Shown one piece after another: positions 19,010-29,028 of a DNA stretch of 64,000 nucleotides (positions are counted from its first letter, which is position 1; each line of letters opens with the position of its first letter). Source of the DNA: Georgenia ruanii (lineage in GTDB: Bacteria; Actinomycetota; Actinomycetes; Actinomycetales; Actinomycetaceae); NCBI RefSeq assembly GCF_009193175.1, contig NZ_VUKE01000021.1, positions 1 through 64,000 of the forward strand, in the 5' to 3' direction. The notes below the pieces were generated by a model. That model saw only the letters and a list, made by a program, of their open reading frames with translations, did no database searches and was not told where the DNA came from. The position numbers and the translations under genes were made by a program.

Positions 19010-20553
19010 CCACCATCCGCACCACCACCCCCGCCGTCGGCAACCCGCTGCGCGACCCGCGCGACCGCCGGCTGCCCCGCATCGCCGGCCCGTCCGGCCT
19101 GGTGATCTTCGGGATCACCGGCGACCTGGCCCGCCGCAAGCTCATGCCGGCGATCTACGACCTGGCCAACCGCGGGCTGCTGCCGCCGTCGTTCGCGCTG
19201 ACCGGCTTCGGCCGCCGGCACTGGAGCACGGACGACTTCGCCCAGGTGGTCCACGACGCCGTCAGCGAGCACTCCCGCACCCCGTTCAACGAGCGCACCT
19301 GGAACCAGCTGGCGTCCGGGTTCCGGTTCGTCCAGGGCGAGTTCGACGACGACGCCGCGTTCGACCGGCTCGCCCAGACCGTCCACGAGCTCGACACCGA
19401 GCGCGGCACCGGCGGCAACCACGCCTTCTACCTGTCCGTGCCGCCGGACTCCTTCCCGGTGGTGCTGCGCCAGCTGGCCCGCTCGGGCCTGTCCGGCCGC
19501 GACGCGACCGGGTGGCGCCGGGTGGTCATCGAGAAGCCGTTCGGGCACGACCTGGCCTCCGCGCAGGACCTGGACAAGGTGGTCTCGGAGGTGTTCCCGC
19601 CCGACTCCGTCTTCCGGATCGACCACTACCTCGGCAAGGAGACCGTCCAGAACATCCTGGCGCTGCGCTTCGCCAACCAGATGTTCGAGCCGGTGTGGAA
19701 CGCCCACTACGTCGACCACGTCCAGATCACCATGGCCGAGGACATCGGCATCGGCACCCGGGCCGGGTACTACGACGGGATCGGCGCCGCCCGCGACGTC
19801 ATCCAGAACCACCTGCTCCAGCTGCTCGCGCTGACCGCCATGGAGGAGCCGGTCTCCTTCGGCCCCGAGGCGCTGCGCGCCGAGAAGGAGAAGGTGCTCT
19901 CCGCCGTCAAGCTCCCCGAGGATCTGTCCCTGCACACCGCGCGGGGCCAGTACGCCGCCGGGTGGCAGGGCGGGGTGCAGGTGCGCGGCTACCTCGACGA
20001 GGACGGCATCCCGCCGACCTCGATCACCGAGACCTACGCCGCCATGCGCCTCGACGTCGACACCCGCCGCTGGGCCGGGGTGCCGTTCTACCTGCGGGCC
20101 GGCAAGCGGCTGGGCCGGCGGGTGACGGAGATCGCCGTCGTCTTCAAGCGGGCGCCGCACCTGCCCTTCGACAGCACCGCCACCCAGGAGCTCGGGCAGA
20201 ACGCCCTGGTGATCCGGGTCCAGCCGGACGAGGGCGTGACGATCCGGTTCGGCTCGAAGGTGCCGGGCACCGCCATGGAGGTCCGGGACGTCACGATGGA
20301 CTTCGGGTACGGCCACGCCTTCACCGAGAACTCCCCCGAGGCCTACGAGCGGCTCATCCTCGACGTGCTGCTCGGCGACCCGCCGCTGTTCCCGCGCCAG
20401 AAGGAGGTCGAGCTCTCCTGGCAGATCCTCGACCCGATCATCGACCACTGGTCGCGCAGCGGGCAGCCGGAGCCGTACGCGCCCGGCTCGTGGGGCCCCG
20501 CGGGCGGCGACGACATGCTCGCGATCGACGGCCGCACCTGGCGGCGGCCGTGA
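19006..20553 (+). CDS. zwf: Glucose-6-phosphate 1-dehydrogenase
   Basis: Zwf catalyses the first oxidative step of the pentose phosphate pathway, making 6-phosphogluconolactone and NADPH. The 515-residue protein has the coenzyme motif FGITGDLARRK (about 35-45), the substrate motif RIDHYLGKE (Asp206-Glu212) and EKPFGHDL. The ATG overlaps the pgi stop by four bases. In actinobacteria Zwf works with OpcA, encoded next. Confidence 0.97.
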   Translation: MTTIRTTTPAVGNPLRDPRDRRLPRIAGPSGLVIFGITGDLARRKLMPAIYDLANRGLLPPSFALTGFGRRHWSTDDFAQVVHDAVSEHSRTPFNERTWNQLASGFRFVQGEFDDDAAFDRLAQTVHELDTERGTGGNHAFYLSVPPDSFPVVLRQLARSGLSGRDATGWRRVVIEKPFGHDLASAQDLDKVVSEVFPPDSVFRIDHYLGKETVQNILALRFANQMFEPVWNAHYVDHVQITMAEDIGIGTRAGYYDGIGAARDVIQNHLLQLLALTAMEEPVSFGPEALRAEKEKVLSAVKLPEDLSLHTARGQYAAGWQGGVQVRGYLDEDGIPPTSITETYAAMRLDVDTRRWAGVPFYLRAGKRLGRRVTEIAVVFKRAPHLPFDSTATQELGQNALVIRVQPDEGVTIRFGSKVPGTAMEVRDVTMDFGYGHAFTENSPEAYERLILDVLLGDPPLFPRQKEVELSWQILDPIIDHWSRSGQPEPYAPGSWGPAGGDDMLAIDGRTWRRP

Positions 20554-20629
20554 CCCGCCCCGCCCCCGTGCCGTCCGTGCTCCCGACGCCGCCCGCCGCG
20601 CCGTCGCCCCTCACTGGGAAGGTCCGCCG

Positions 20630-21559
20630 ATGATCGTCACCCTGAACGACACCACCTCCGCCGCCGTCGGTAACCGGCTCGTCTCGCTGCGCGAGGAGGG
20701 CGGCGCCGTCGCCCTGGGCCGCGTGCTGACCCTCGTGATCCTCGCCGAGGACGAGGCGTCCGCCGAGGCCGGCATCCGCTCGTCCAACGTCGCCTCGCAC
20801 GAGCACCCCTCCCGGGTGCTCGTCGTGCTGCCCGACGGCGACGCCCAGGGGCGCGCCGGGCTGGACGCGGAGATCCGGGTCGGGCGCGACGCGGGCGCCT
20901 CCGAGGTCGTGGTGCTGCGCCCGTACGGCGGCGCCGGCACCCGGCCCGACACGCTGATCATGCCGCTGCTGCTGCCCGACGCCCCGATCGTCGCCTGGTG
21001 GGTGAACACACCCCCGGCGGCGCCCTCGCAGCACCCGATCGGGCGGATGGCGCAGCGGCGCATCACCAACTCCATGCACTGCCCGGACCCCGGCCTGGTC
21101 ATGGCCGAGCTGCGCGAGCAGTACGCCCCCGGCGACACCGACCTGTCCTGGGCCGGGCTCACCATGTGGCGCAGCGTGCTCGCGGCGGCGCTGGACGAGC
21201 CGCCCATGGAGGCGGTGACGGCGGCGACCGTGACCGGCTCCCCGTACCACCCCTCCATCGCCCTGCTCGCGGGCTGGCTGGCCGAGCGGCTGCAGGTGCC
21301 GGTGACCATGGAGGGGGTGGACGGCGACGACGCCATCAGCGGCGTCGTGCTGCAGCGCGAGTCCGGGCCGGTGAGCCTGACCCGCGCGAACGGCTCCACG
21401 GTGGCCGTGCTCAGCCGGCCGGGCCGCCCCGACCAGCGGGTGAACCTGCCCCAGCGGGACATCGAGAACTGCCTCATCGAGGAGCTGCGCCGGCTCGACC
21501 CGGACCCCACCTACGGCGACGTCCTCACCCGGGGGCTGCCGCTGGTCGAGCTCGCCTGA
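20630..21559 (+). CDS. opcA: Glucose-6-phosphate dehydrogenase assembly protein OpcA
   Basis: OpcA is needed for full glucose-6-phosphate dehydrogenase activity in actinobacteria and cyanobacteria. The 309-residue protein contains the family segments RVLTLVI, SNVASHEHPSRVLVVLP, APIVAWWVNTPPAAPSQHPIG and LTMWRSVLAAALDEPP. GGAAGG precedes the ATG by seven bases, 76 bases after zwf. It ends the operon and is followed directly by a strong hairpin; the usual next gene, pgl, is absent. Confidence 0.93.
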   Translation: MIVTLNDTTSAAVGNRLVSLREEGGAVALGRVLTLVILAEDEASAEAGIRSSNVASHEHPSRVLVVLPDGDAQGRAGLDAEIRVGRDAGASEVVVLRPYGGAGTRPDTLIMPLLLPDAPIVAWWVNTPPAAPSQHPIGRMAQRRITNSMHCPDPGLVMAELREQYAPGDTDLSWAGLTMWRSVLAAALDEPPMEAVTAATVTGSPYHPSIALLAGWLAERLQVPVTMEGVDGDDAISGVVLQRESGPVSLTRANGSTVAVLSRPGRPDQRVNLPQRDIENCLIEELRRLDPDPTYGDVLTRGLPLVELA

Positions 21560-21578
21560 GAAGGGGCACGCACGACGA

Positions 21579-21612
21579 AGGGCGGGCGACGCACGAATGC
21601 GTCGCCCGCCCT
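21579..21612. terminator. Bidirectional terminator between opcA and rbpA
   Basis: A perfect 15-bp GC-rich stem (21579-21593 with 21598-21612) encloses a CGAA tetraloop midway between the convergent opcA and rbpA genes, so it can end transcription from both sides. Confidence 0.85.
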
Positions 21613-21638
21613 CTGTCGTCCCGTCGCGGGGACGCCCG

Positions 21639-21986
21639 TCAGCCGCCCCGGCGCTCGCGCAGCGCGGCGAGGGCCTCCTCGAGGAGCTGGGCGCCGTCCT
21701 CGTCGGAGCGGCGCTCCTTGACGTAGGCGAGGTGGGTCTTGTACGGCTCGTTCTTCGGCGGCACCGGCGGGTTCTCCTTGTCCTGCCCGGCCGGCAGCCC
21801 GCAGCGGGGGCAGTCCCAGGTCTCCGGGATCACGATGTCGGGCTCCTTGGCGAAGCTGGGCCGCACCTCGTGCCCCTGGGAGCACCAGTACGAGACCCAC
21901 ACCCGCGGCGCGGCCTCGCCGCGCTCGGACTCGCCCATGGGCCCAGCGCCGACGCGTGAGCCGCGGATCGCACTACCACCTGCCAC
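21639..21986 (-). CDS. rbpA: RNA polymerase-binding protein RbpA
   Basis: RbpA binds RNA polymerase and the principal sigma factor and stabilises the open complex; it is restricted to actinobacteria. The 115-residue protein starts GGSAIRGSRVGAGPMGESERGE, closely following the Streptomyces-type N terminus, then has a zinc-ribbon-like set WCSQGHE / WDCPRCG, and the C-terminal sigma-interaction helix region HLAYVKERRSDEDGAQLLEEAL. The GTG start is set by AAGGAG six bases upstream; a shorter ATG inside would lose the conserved N terminus. Confidence 0.96.
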   Translation of the reverse strand: MAGGSAIRGSRVGAGPMGESERGEAAPRVWVSYWCSQGHEVRPSFAKEPDIVIPETWDCPRCGLPAGQDKENPPVPPKNEPYKTHLAYVKERRSDEDGAQLLEEALAALRERRGG

Positions 21987-21997
21987 GTCAGTCTCCT

Positions 21998-22243
21998 TTA
22001 CAGCGCGAACTTCTGGATGAGCCCGATGAGCACGATGCACGTAACCCAGATCAGCGAGATGCCGATCGTGAGCCGGTTGAGGTTGCGCTCGGCCACACCG
22101 GAGGACCCGACGCTGCTCGAGAACCCGCCCCCGAACATGTCGGAGACGCCGCCGCCCTTGCCCTTGTGCATGAGGATGGTCAGGATCAGGAAGAAGCTGG
22201 TCAGCACCAGCAGCACCTGCAGGATGATCCGCAGTACATCCAC
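21998..22243 (-). CDS. secG: Preprotein translocase subunit SecG
   Basis: SecG is the small auxiliary subunit of the SecYEG channel. The 81-residue protein has two membrane helices (about 2-24 and 55-78) around a cytosolic Gly/Ser-rich loop with LMHKGKGGGVSDMFGG, the family signature. The GTG start is inferred from length; the ribosome-binding site is weak. It lies 11 bases upstream of rbpA on the same strand and downstream of tpiA. Confidence 0.92.
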   Translation of the reverse strand: MDVLRIILQVLLVLTSFFLILTILMHKGKGGGVSDMFGGGFSSSVGSSGVAERNLNRLTIGISLIWVTCIVLIGLIQKFAL

Positions 22244-22416
22244 GGGGCATAGTCCGTTCGTCGTCGTCAGTTCTCGTCGGCGCACCGGGCGCCGCACTCA
22301 GGATAAGCGATCTGCGTGTCGGTAAGGGGCAACCGGGCTCCGGTCACCTGGCATCTTCCGGGCCGCCGCGCCCGCCGGCCCGCCGCGCCCCCCGGGGCGA
22401 CGACGTCGGCCGGGTC

Positions 22417-22445
22417 GGGCCGGGTGTCGCGCGGACACCCGGCCC
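22417..22445 (-). terminator. Hairpin downstream of tpiA
   Basis: A 12-bp perfect stem (22417-22428 with 22434-22445) and a 5-base loop lie 22 bases after the tpiA stop, on the way to secG; a likely terminator or attenuator. Confidence 0.6.
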
Positions 22446-22466
22446 GCCCCGGCCCGGTGCGGCGGC

Positions 22467-23258
<792 letters not shown>

Positions 23259-24449
23259 TCAGTCCTCCAGGACGGCGATACCGGGGAGGGTCTTGCCCTC
23301 CAGGAACTCCAGGGAGGCCCCGCCGCCCGTGGAGATGTGGGAGAAGGTGGACTCGTCGAAGCCCAGCGTGCGCACGGCCGCGGCCGAGTCGCCGCCGCCG
23401 ACGATGGTGAAGCCGGCGGCGTCGCTCATCGCCTGCGCCACGGCCTTGGTGCCCGCGGCGAAGGCGGGGAACTCGAAGACGCCCATCGGGCCGTTCCACA
23501 CGACGGTCTTGGCGTCGGCGATCTTCGCCGCGAACGCCTGGGCCGACTCGGGCCCGATGTCCAGGCCCATCTGGTTGTCGGGGATGGCGTCGGCCGCCGC
23601 GACGGCGGACGGGGCGTCGGCCTTGAACTCCGGCGCGACGACGATGTCGGTGGGCAGGACGATCTCCACGCCGTTCGCCTCCGCCTGGGTCAGGTAGCCC
23701 TTGACGGTCTCGACCTGGTCCCGCTCGAGCAGGGAGGTGCCCACGCCGTAGCCCTTGGCGGCCAGGAACGTGAAGACCATGCCGCCGCCGATGAGCAGCC
23801 GGTCGGCCTTGCCGAGCAGGTTGGCGATGACCCCGAGCTTGTCGGAGACCTTCGACCCGCCGAGGACGACGACGTAGGGCCGCTCGGGGTTCTCGGTCGC
23901 CCGGGACAGGGACGCGATCTCCGTGAAGACGAGCTTGCCGGCCGCGTGCGGGAGCTTCTTGGCGACGTCGTAGACGCTGGCCTGCTTGCGGTGCACCACG
24001 CCGAAGCCGTCGGAGACGTAGGCGTCGGCCAGCGCGGCGAGGTCGGCGGCGAGGGACTCGCGCTCGGCGTCGTCCTTGGAGGTCTCCCGGGCGTCGAAGC
24101 GGATGTTCTCCAGCAGGGCCACGTCGCCCTCGCCGAGGCCGTCGACGACGCGCCGGGCGTCCTCGCCGACGGTGTCCTTGGCCAGGGTGACGTCCTTGCC
24201 CAGCAGCTCGCCCAGGCGCGCGGCGACCGGGGCGAGGGAATACTTCGGGTCCGGGGCGCCCTTGGGACGACCCAGGTGGGCGGTGAGGACGACCTTCGCG
24301 CCCTGGGCGACCAGCGCCTCGATGGTGGGCAGCGCGGCGCGGATGCGGCCGTCGTCGGTGATGGTGGTCCCGTCCAGGGGGACGTTGAAGTCGGAGCGGA
24401 CGAGCACGCGCTTGCCGCGCAGGTCGCCGAGGTCCTCGATGGTCTTCAC
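23259..24449 (-). CDS. pgk: Phosphoglycerate kinase
   Basis: Pgk makes ATP from 1,3-bisphosphoglycerate in glycolysis. The 396-residue protein shows the substrate motif [13 protein letters not shown], the LGRPKG Arg loop, [14 protein letters not shown], and the nucleotide motifs GPMGVFEF and GGGDSAAAV. The GTG start has AAGGAG six to seven bases upstream. It is separated from gap by a 129-base spacer with a long hairpin. Confidence 0.98.
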   Translation of the reverse strand: MKTIEDLGDLRGKRVLVRSDFNVPLDGTTITDDGRIRAALPTIEALVAQGAKVVLTAHLGRPKGAPDPKYSLAPVAARLGELLGKDVTLAKDTVGEDARRVVDGLGEGDVALLENIRFDARETSKDDAERESLAADLAALADAYVSDGFGVVHRKQASVYDVAKKLPHAAGKLVFTEIASLSRATENPERPYVVVLGGSKVSDKLGVIANLLGKADRLLIGGGMVFTFLAAKGYGVGTSLLERDQVETVKGYLTQAEANGVEIVLPTDIVVAPEFKADAPSAVAAADAIPDNQMGLDIGPESAQAFAAKIADAKTVVWNGPMGVFEFPAFAAGTKAVAQAMSDAAGFTIVGGGDSAAAVRTLGFDESTFSHISTGGGASLEFLEGKTLPGIAVLED

Positions 24450-24504
24450 GAGCTTCTCCTTACGTCGTCGGCGGAGCGCCCGGGGCGCGAGGGCCCCGGA
24501 CGCG

Positions 24505-24549
24505 CGGACGTCCGCGTGCGCGAGCGGGAGCTGCGCACGCGGACGTCCG
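24505..24549 (-). terminator. Long hairpin in the gap-pgk spacer
   Basis: A 17-bp perfect inverted repeat (24505-24521 with 24533-24549) with an 11-base loop lies in the mRNA between gap and pgk. It could be a partial terminator or a stabiliser at the gap mRNA 3' end that lowers pgk-tpiA expression relative to gap. Confidence 0.7.
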
Positions 24550-24578
24550 TCACTGCTGCTGTGGCCTGGGGCCGAGGG

Positions 24579-25634
<1,056 letters not shown>

Positions 25635-25710
25635 TCAGCACCGCTAGTGGGTGCTCCTGGCGGAAGACCCGCGCGCGGGGCGCCCGGAATGTTCCCTTGC
25701 CAGCGGTTCG

Positions 25711-25716
25711 AGTCTA
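25711..25716 (-). promoter_or_regulatory. -10 element of the gap-pgk-tpiA operon
   Basis: TAGACT on the minus strand matches the actinobacterial TANNNT consensus, 125 bases before the gap ATG. No good -35 hexamer was recognised. Confidence 0.45.
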
Positions 25717-25865
25717 GCCATTCCGGGGCGAAACCTCGCGGGGACCATGGTCCGGCGGGCCCGGTGAGGCGGCTCACAGTGCGCCGGCGGTGCTCGCTCA
25801 CGGCCGGCCGGGGGGGTCGACGACGGCGCACCGGTCGCCCGTCCGGTCGCGACCCGCACGCCACG

Positions 25866-25996
25866 CCGGCTGCGACCGGAATGACCTGCCGGCTGCGACC
25901 GGAATGACCTGCCGGCTGCGACCGGGATGACCTGCCGGCTGCGACCGGAATGACCTGCTGGCTGCGGCCAGGATGACCTGCTGGCTGCGGCCCGAA
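25866..25996. repeat. 23-bp tandem repeat array, five full copies and one partial
   Basis: The unit reads CCGGCTGCGACCGGAATGAC followed by CTG; copies begin at 25866, 25889, 25912, 25935 and 25958, with a partial sixth at 25981. The first four differ at one position, the last two carry several changes (CTGGCTGCGGCCAGG...), so the array decays toward whiA. It lies between the whiA 3' end and the gap promoter; there are no spacers, so it is not a CRISPR array. Confidence 0.92.
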
Positions 25997-26008
25997 GGGC
26001 GCTGCGGC

Positions 26009-27010
26009 TCAGAGGTCGAGCATGTCCGGGGTGAGCGTGGCCTCGGTGTCCGGGATGCCCTGCTCGTGCGCCCGCTTGTCCGCCATGGCCAGGAGCCGCC
26101 GGATGCGGCCGGCGACGGCGTCCTTGGTCAGCGGCGGGCTGGATAGCTGCCCGAGCTCCTCCAGGCTCGCCTGCTTGTGCTCCAGGCGCAGCCGGCCGGC
26201 CTGGACGAGATGCTCGGGGATGTCCTCGCCGAGGATCTCGAAGGCGCGCTCCACGCGCGCGCCGGCGGCCACCGCGGCGCGGGCCGAGCGGCGCAGGTTG
26301 GCGTCGTCGAAGTTGGCGAGCCGGTTGGCGGTGCCGCGCACCTCCCGGCGCATGCGCCGCTCCTCCCACACGAGCACGGCGTCGTGCGCCCCCATCCGGG
26401 TGAGCATCGCCGAGATCGCGTCGCCGTCGCGGATGACCACCCGGTCCACGCCGCGCACCTCGCGGGCCTTGGCGATGATGTTCATCCGGCGCGCGGCGCC
26501 CACCAGCGCCAGCGCGGCCTCGGGCCCGGGGCAGGTCACCTCCAGCGAGCTGGACCGGCCCGGCTCCGTCAGCGACCCGTGCGCCAGGAACGCCCCGCGC
26601 CAGGCCGCCGTCGCCTCCGCGACGCCGGCCGAGACCACCTGGGGCGGCAGCCCGCGCACCGGCCGGCCCCGGTTGTCCAGCAGCCCGGTCTGCCGGGCCA
26701 GCGACTCGCCCTCCTTCACCACGCGCACCACGTAGCGGTTGCCCCGGCGCAGGCCACCGGCGGAGACGACGATGATGTCGCTCGAGTGGCCGTACACCTC
26801 CTGCATGGTCTGGCGCAGGCGGCGGGCTGCGATACCGGTGTCCAGCTCGGCCTCGACGACGATGCGGCCGGAGATGATGTGCAGGCCCCCGGCGAACCGC
26901 AGGGTGGCGGCCACCTCCGCCTTGCGGGCGGAGACCTTGTCCACCCGCAGCCGGGCGAGCTCGTCCTTCACGGCAGAGGTCAACGACATGCCGGTCATCT
27001 TCGCACTCAT
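26009..27010 (-). CDS. whiA: Sporulation/cell-division regulator WhiA
   Basis: WhiA is a DNA-binding protein with a LAGLIDADG homing-endonuclease-like N-terminal domain and a C-terminal helix-turn-helix, controlling division and differentiation genes in actinobacteria. The 333-residue protein has VKDELARL at the start, [41 protein letters not shown] and the C-terminal [29 protein letters not shown]. The ATG overlaps the yvcK stop (ATGA), so it is the distal gene of the conserved uvrC-rapZ-yvcK-whiA set. Confidence 0.96.
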   Translation of the reverse strand: MSAKMTGMSLTSAVKDELARLRVDKVSARKAEVAATLRFAGGLHIISGRIVVEAELDTGIAARRLRQTMQEVYGHSSDIIVVSAGGLRRGNRYVVRVVKEGESLARQTGLLDNRGRPVRGLPPQVVSAGVAEATAAWRGAFLAHGSLTEPGRSSSLEVTCPGPEAALALVGAARRMNIIAKAREVRGVDRVVIRDGDAISAMLTRMGAHDAVLVWEERRMRREVRGTANRLANFDDANLRRSARAAVAAGARVERAFEILGEDIPEHLVQAGRLRLEHKQASLEELGQLSSPPLTKDAVAGRIRRLLAMADKRAHEQGIPDTEATLTPDMLDL

Positions 27011-28083
27011 CGGGCAGTGGTTCCGTCCGGACCCGGGCCCACGTCGCCAAGAACACCCTCAAAGGCGTCCCGGAAGGCCGCCGCGAGGCGGAGGGAGTCG
27101 TGGCGGGCGCTGCCGTCGCCGATGCCCACCTGGCGCAGCAGCAGCTCGGCGCCGGCGCCGGCCGCGGCGTCGGCGAGGTCGTCGAGGTCCTCCACCGCCG
27201 CGGGGTCGGCGACGACGACGTCGAGCCGGAAGCCGGGGGCGTGGTCGCGCAGGGTGCGCACGTGGTCGGCGGCCGTCATGCCCTCGGTCTCCCCGGTCTG
27301 CGGGGAGAGGTTGAGGGTGAGCGCGCGGCGGGCCGGGGTGGTGTGCAGCGCCTCGGCCAGCTCGGGGACCATGAGGTGCGGGATGACCGAGGTGTACCAG
27401 GAGCCCGGGCCGAGCACGACCCAGTCGGCCGCCCGCACGGCGGCGACCGCCTCGGGGCACGCCGGCGGGTCCGCCGGGACCAGCTGGACGTGGTCCACGC
27501 GCCCCTCGGTGACCGCCACCCGAGACTGGCCGCGCACCGTGTGCCGCCCGGCCGCGTCCACCACGGTCGCCTCGATCTCCAGCGGCACCGCCGCCATGGG
27601 CAGCACCCGCCCGCGCACGCCGAGCAGCCGGCCCACCCAGTCCAGGCCGGCGACCTCGTCGCCGAGCAGCTCCCACAGCGCCACGATGAGGAGGTTGCCG
27701 ACCGCGTGGTTGTTCAGCGGCCCGTCCGAGTCGAACCGGTGCTGCAGCACGTCCCGCCAGGTCAGGCCCCACTCGCCGTCGTCGCACAGGGCGGACAGGG
27801 CCATGCGCAGGTCCCCGGGCGGCAGCACCCCGAGCTCCTGGCGCAGCCGGCCGGAGGAGCCGCCGTCGTCGGCGACGGTGACGACGGCGGTGAGGTTGTC
27901 GGAGATGTGCCGCAGCGCGCCGAGGGTGGCCGCCAGGCCGTGCCCGCCGCCCAGCGCGACGACGGCCGGGCCGCGGGCGCCCGGCTGCAGCCGCGGGCGC
28001 AGCGGCGCGGGCAGCGGCCGGTTGCCGAGCATCGCGGCGAGCGCGGGCTCGGGGGGCGTGGCGGCGCCGGGCCGGGCGGTCAC
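27007..28083 (-). CDS. yvcK: YvcK/CofD-like gluconeogenesis factor
   Basis: YvcK-family proteins bind UDP-sugars (UDP-GlcNAc in Bacillus) and affect carbon use and cell-wall synthesis. The 358-residue protein has [37 protein letters not shown] with the conserved [21 protein letters not shown] and [17 protein letters not shown]. The GTG start overlaps the rapZ stop. In mycobacteria the orthologue (CuvA) influences the cell-pole envelope; that role here is inference. Confidence 0.93.
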   Translation of the reverse strand: MTARPGAATPPEPALAAMLGNRPLPAPLRPRLQPGARGPAVVALGGGHGLAATLGALRHISDNLTAVVTVADDGGSSGRLRQELGVLPPGDLRMALSALCDDGEWGLTWRDVLQHRFDSDGPLNNHAVGNLLIVALWELLGDEVAGLDWVGRLLGVRGRVLPMAAVPLEIEATVVDAAGRHTVRGQSRVAVTEGRVDHVQLVPADPPACPEAVAAVRAADWVVLGPGSWYTSVIPHLMVPELAEALHTTPARRALTLNLSPQTGETEGMTAADHVRTLRDHAPGFRLDVVVADPAAVEDLDDLADAAAGAGAELLLRQVGIGDGSARHDSLRLAAAFRDAFEGVLGDVGPGPDGTTAR

Positions 28084-29024
28084 TCGCGCCCCAGGTCCCG
28101 GTGCAGGGTGCGCACCGACTGGCCGCGCTCGCGCAGGCGCTGGGCGATGGCCTCGGCCATCGCGACCGAGCGGTGCTTGCCGCCGGTGCAGCCCACGGCG
28201 ATCGTGACGAACGGCTTGAGCTCGTTGATGTACCCGTCGAGCACCGGGGCGATGGCCTCGACGTACCGGTCGGCGAAGGCGCTGGCCCCGTCCTGACCGA
28301 GCACGTAGTCCCGCACCGCCTCGTCCTGCCCGGTGAGGTGGCGCAGCTCGCTGACCCAGTAGGGGTTGGTGAGGAAGCGCACGTCCACCACGTGGTCGGC
28401 GTCCAGCGGGAGGCCGTACTTGAAGCCGAAGGAGACCACCGTCAGCCGCAGCGGCCGCTCGCTCTCCCCCGCGACGAGCTCGCGGACCTTGCGGGCGAGG
28501 TCGTGCACGGACAGGTCGGTGGTGTCGATGAGGACGTCGGCGCGGCGCCGCAGGTGGGCGAGGAGCTGACGCTCGGCGGTGATGCCGTCGAGGAGCCGGC
28601 CGTCGCCCTGCAGCGGGTGCGGGCGGCGCACCGACTCGTAGCGCCGGACCAGCTCGTCGTCGGTGGCGTCGAGGAAGACGATGCGGTAGTCGGTGCCCTG
28701 CAGGCGCAGCTCGTCGAGCACCGCGACGAGCTCGGTGAAGAACTCCCGGCTGCGCACGTCCACGACGGCGGCCAGGCGGTGCACCCCGCCGCCGGTGGGC
28801 GTCATCATGCGGGCCAGGGCGGCGAGCATGCGCGGCGGGAGGTTGTCGACGACGTACCAGTCCAGGTCCTCCAGCGCCGCGGCGGTGCGCGAGCGCCCCG
28901 CGCCGGACATGCCGGTGATGATGAGGAGCTCGGGCGGGTCCGCCTCGGGCAGCCGGGCCTCGGCGTCGAGCTGCGGGATGCCCTCGGGCACCGTGGGAGG
29001 CCGGTGGTCGCTGCCTGCAGTCAT
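28080..29024 (-). CDS. rapZ: RNase adapter protein RapZ family nucleotide-binding protein
   Basis: RapZ-family P-loop protein of 314 residues. The Walker A reads GMSGAGRS, with Arg instead of Lys before the Ser, a variant often seen in actinobacterial members. Also visible are [45 protein letters not shown]-type segment (here RFLTNPYW) and the C-terminal [16 protein letters not shown] that in RapZ binds regulatory metabolites and RNA. The ATG is preceded by a weak GAGGG. It starts four bases after the uvrC stop. Confidence 0.92.
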   Translation of the reverse strand: [314 protein letters not shown]

Positions 29025-29028
29025 GCCC

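Noticed and set aside
25866-25996. Possible CRISPR array
   Set aside because: The 23-bp repeats are contiguous without spacers, the copies diverge, and there is no cas gene in the window.
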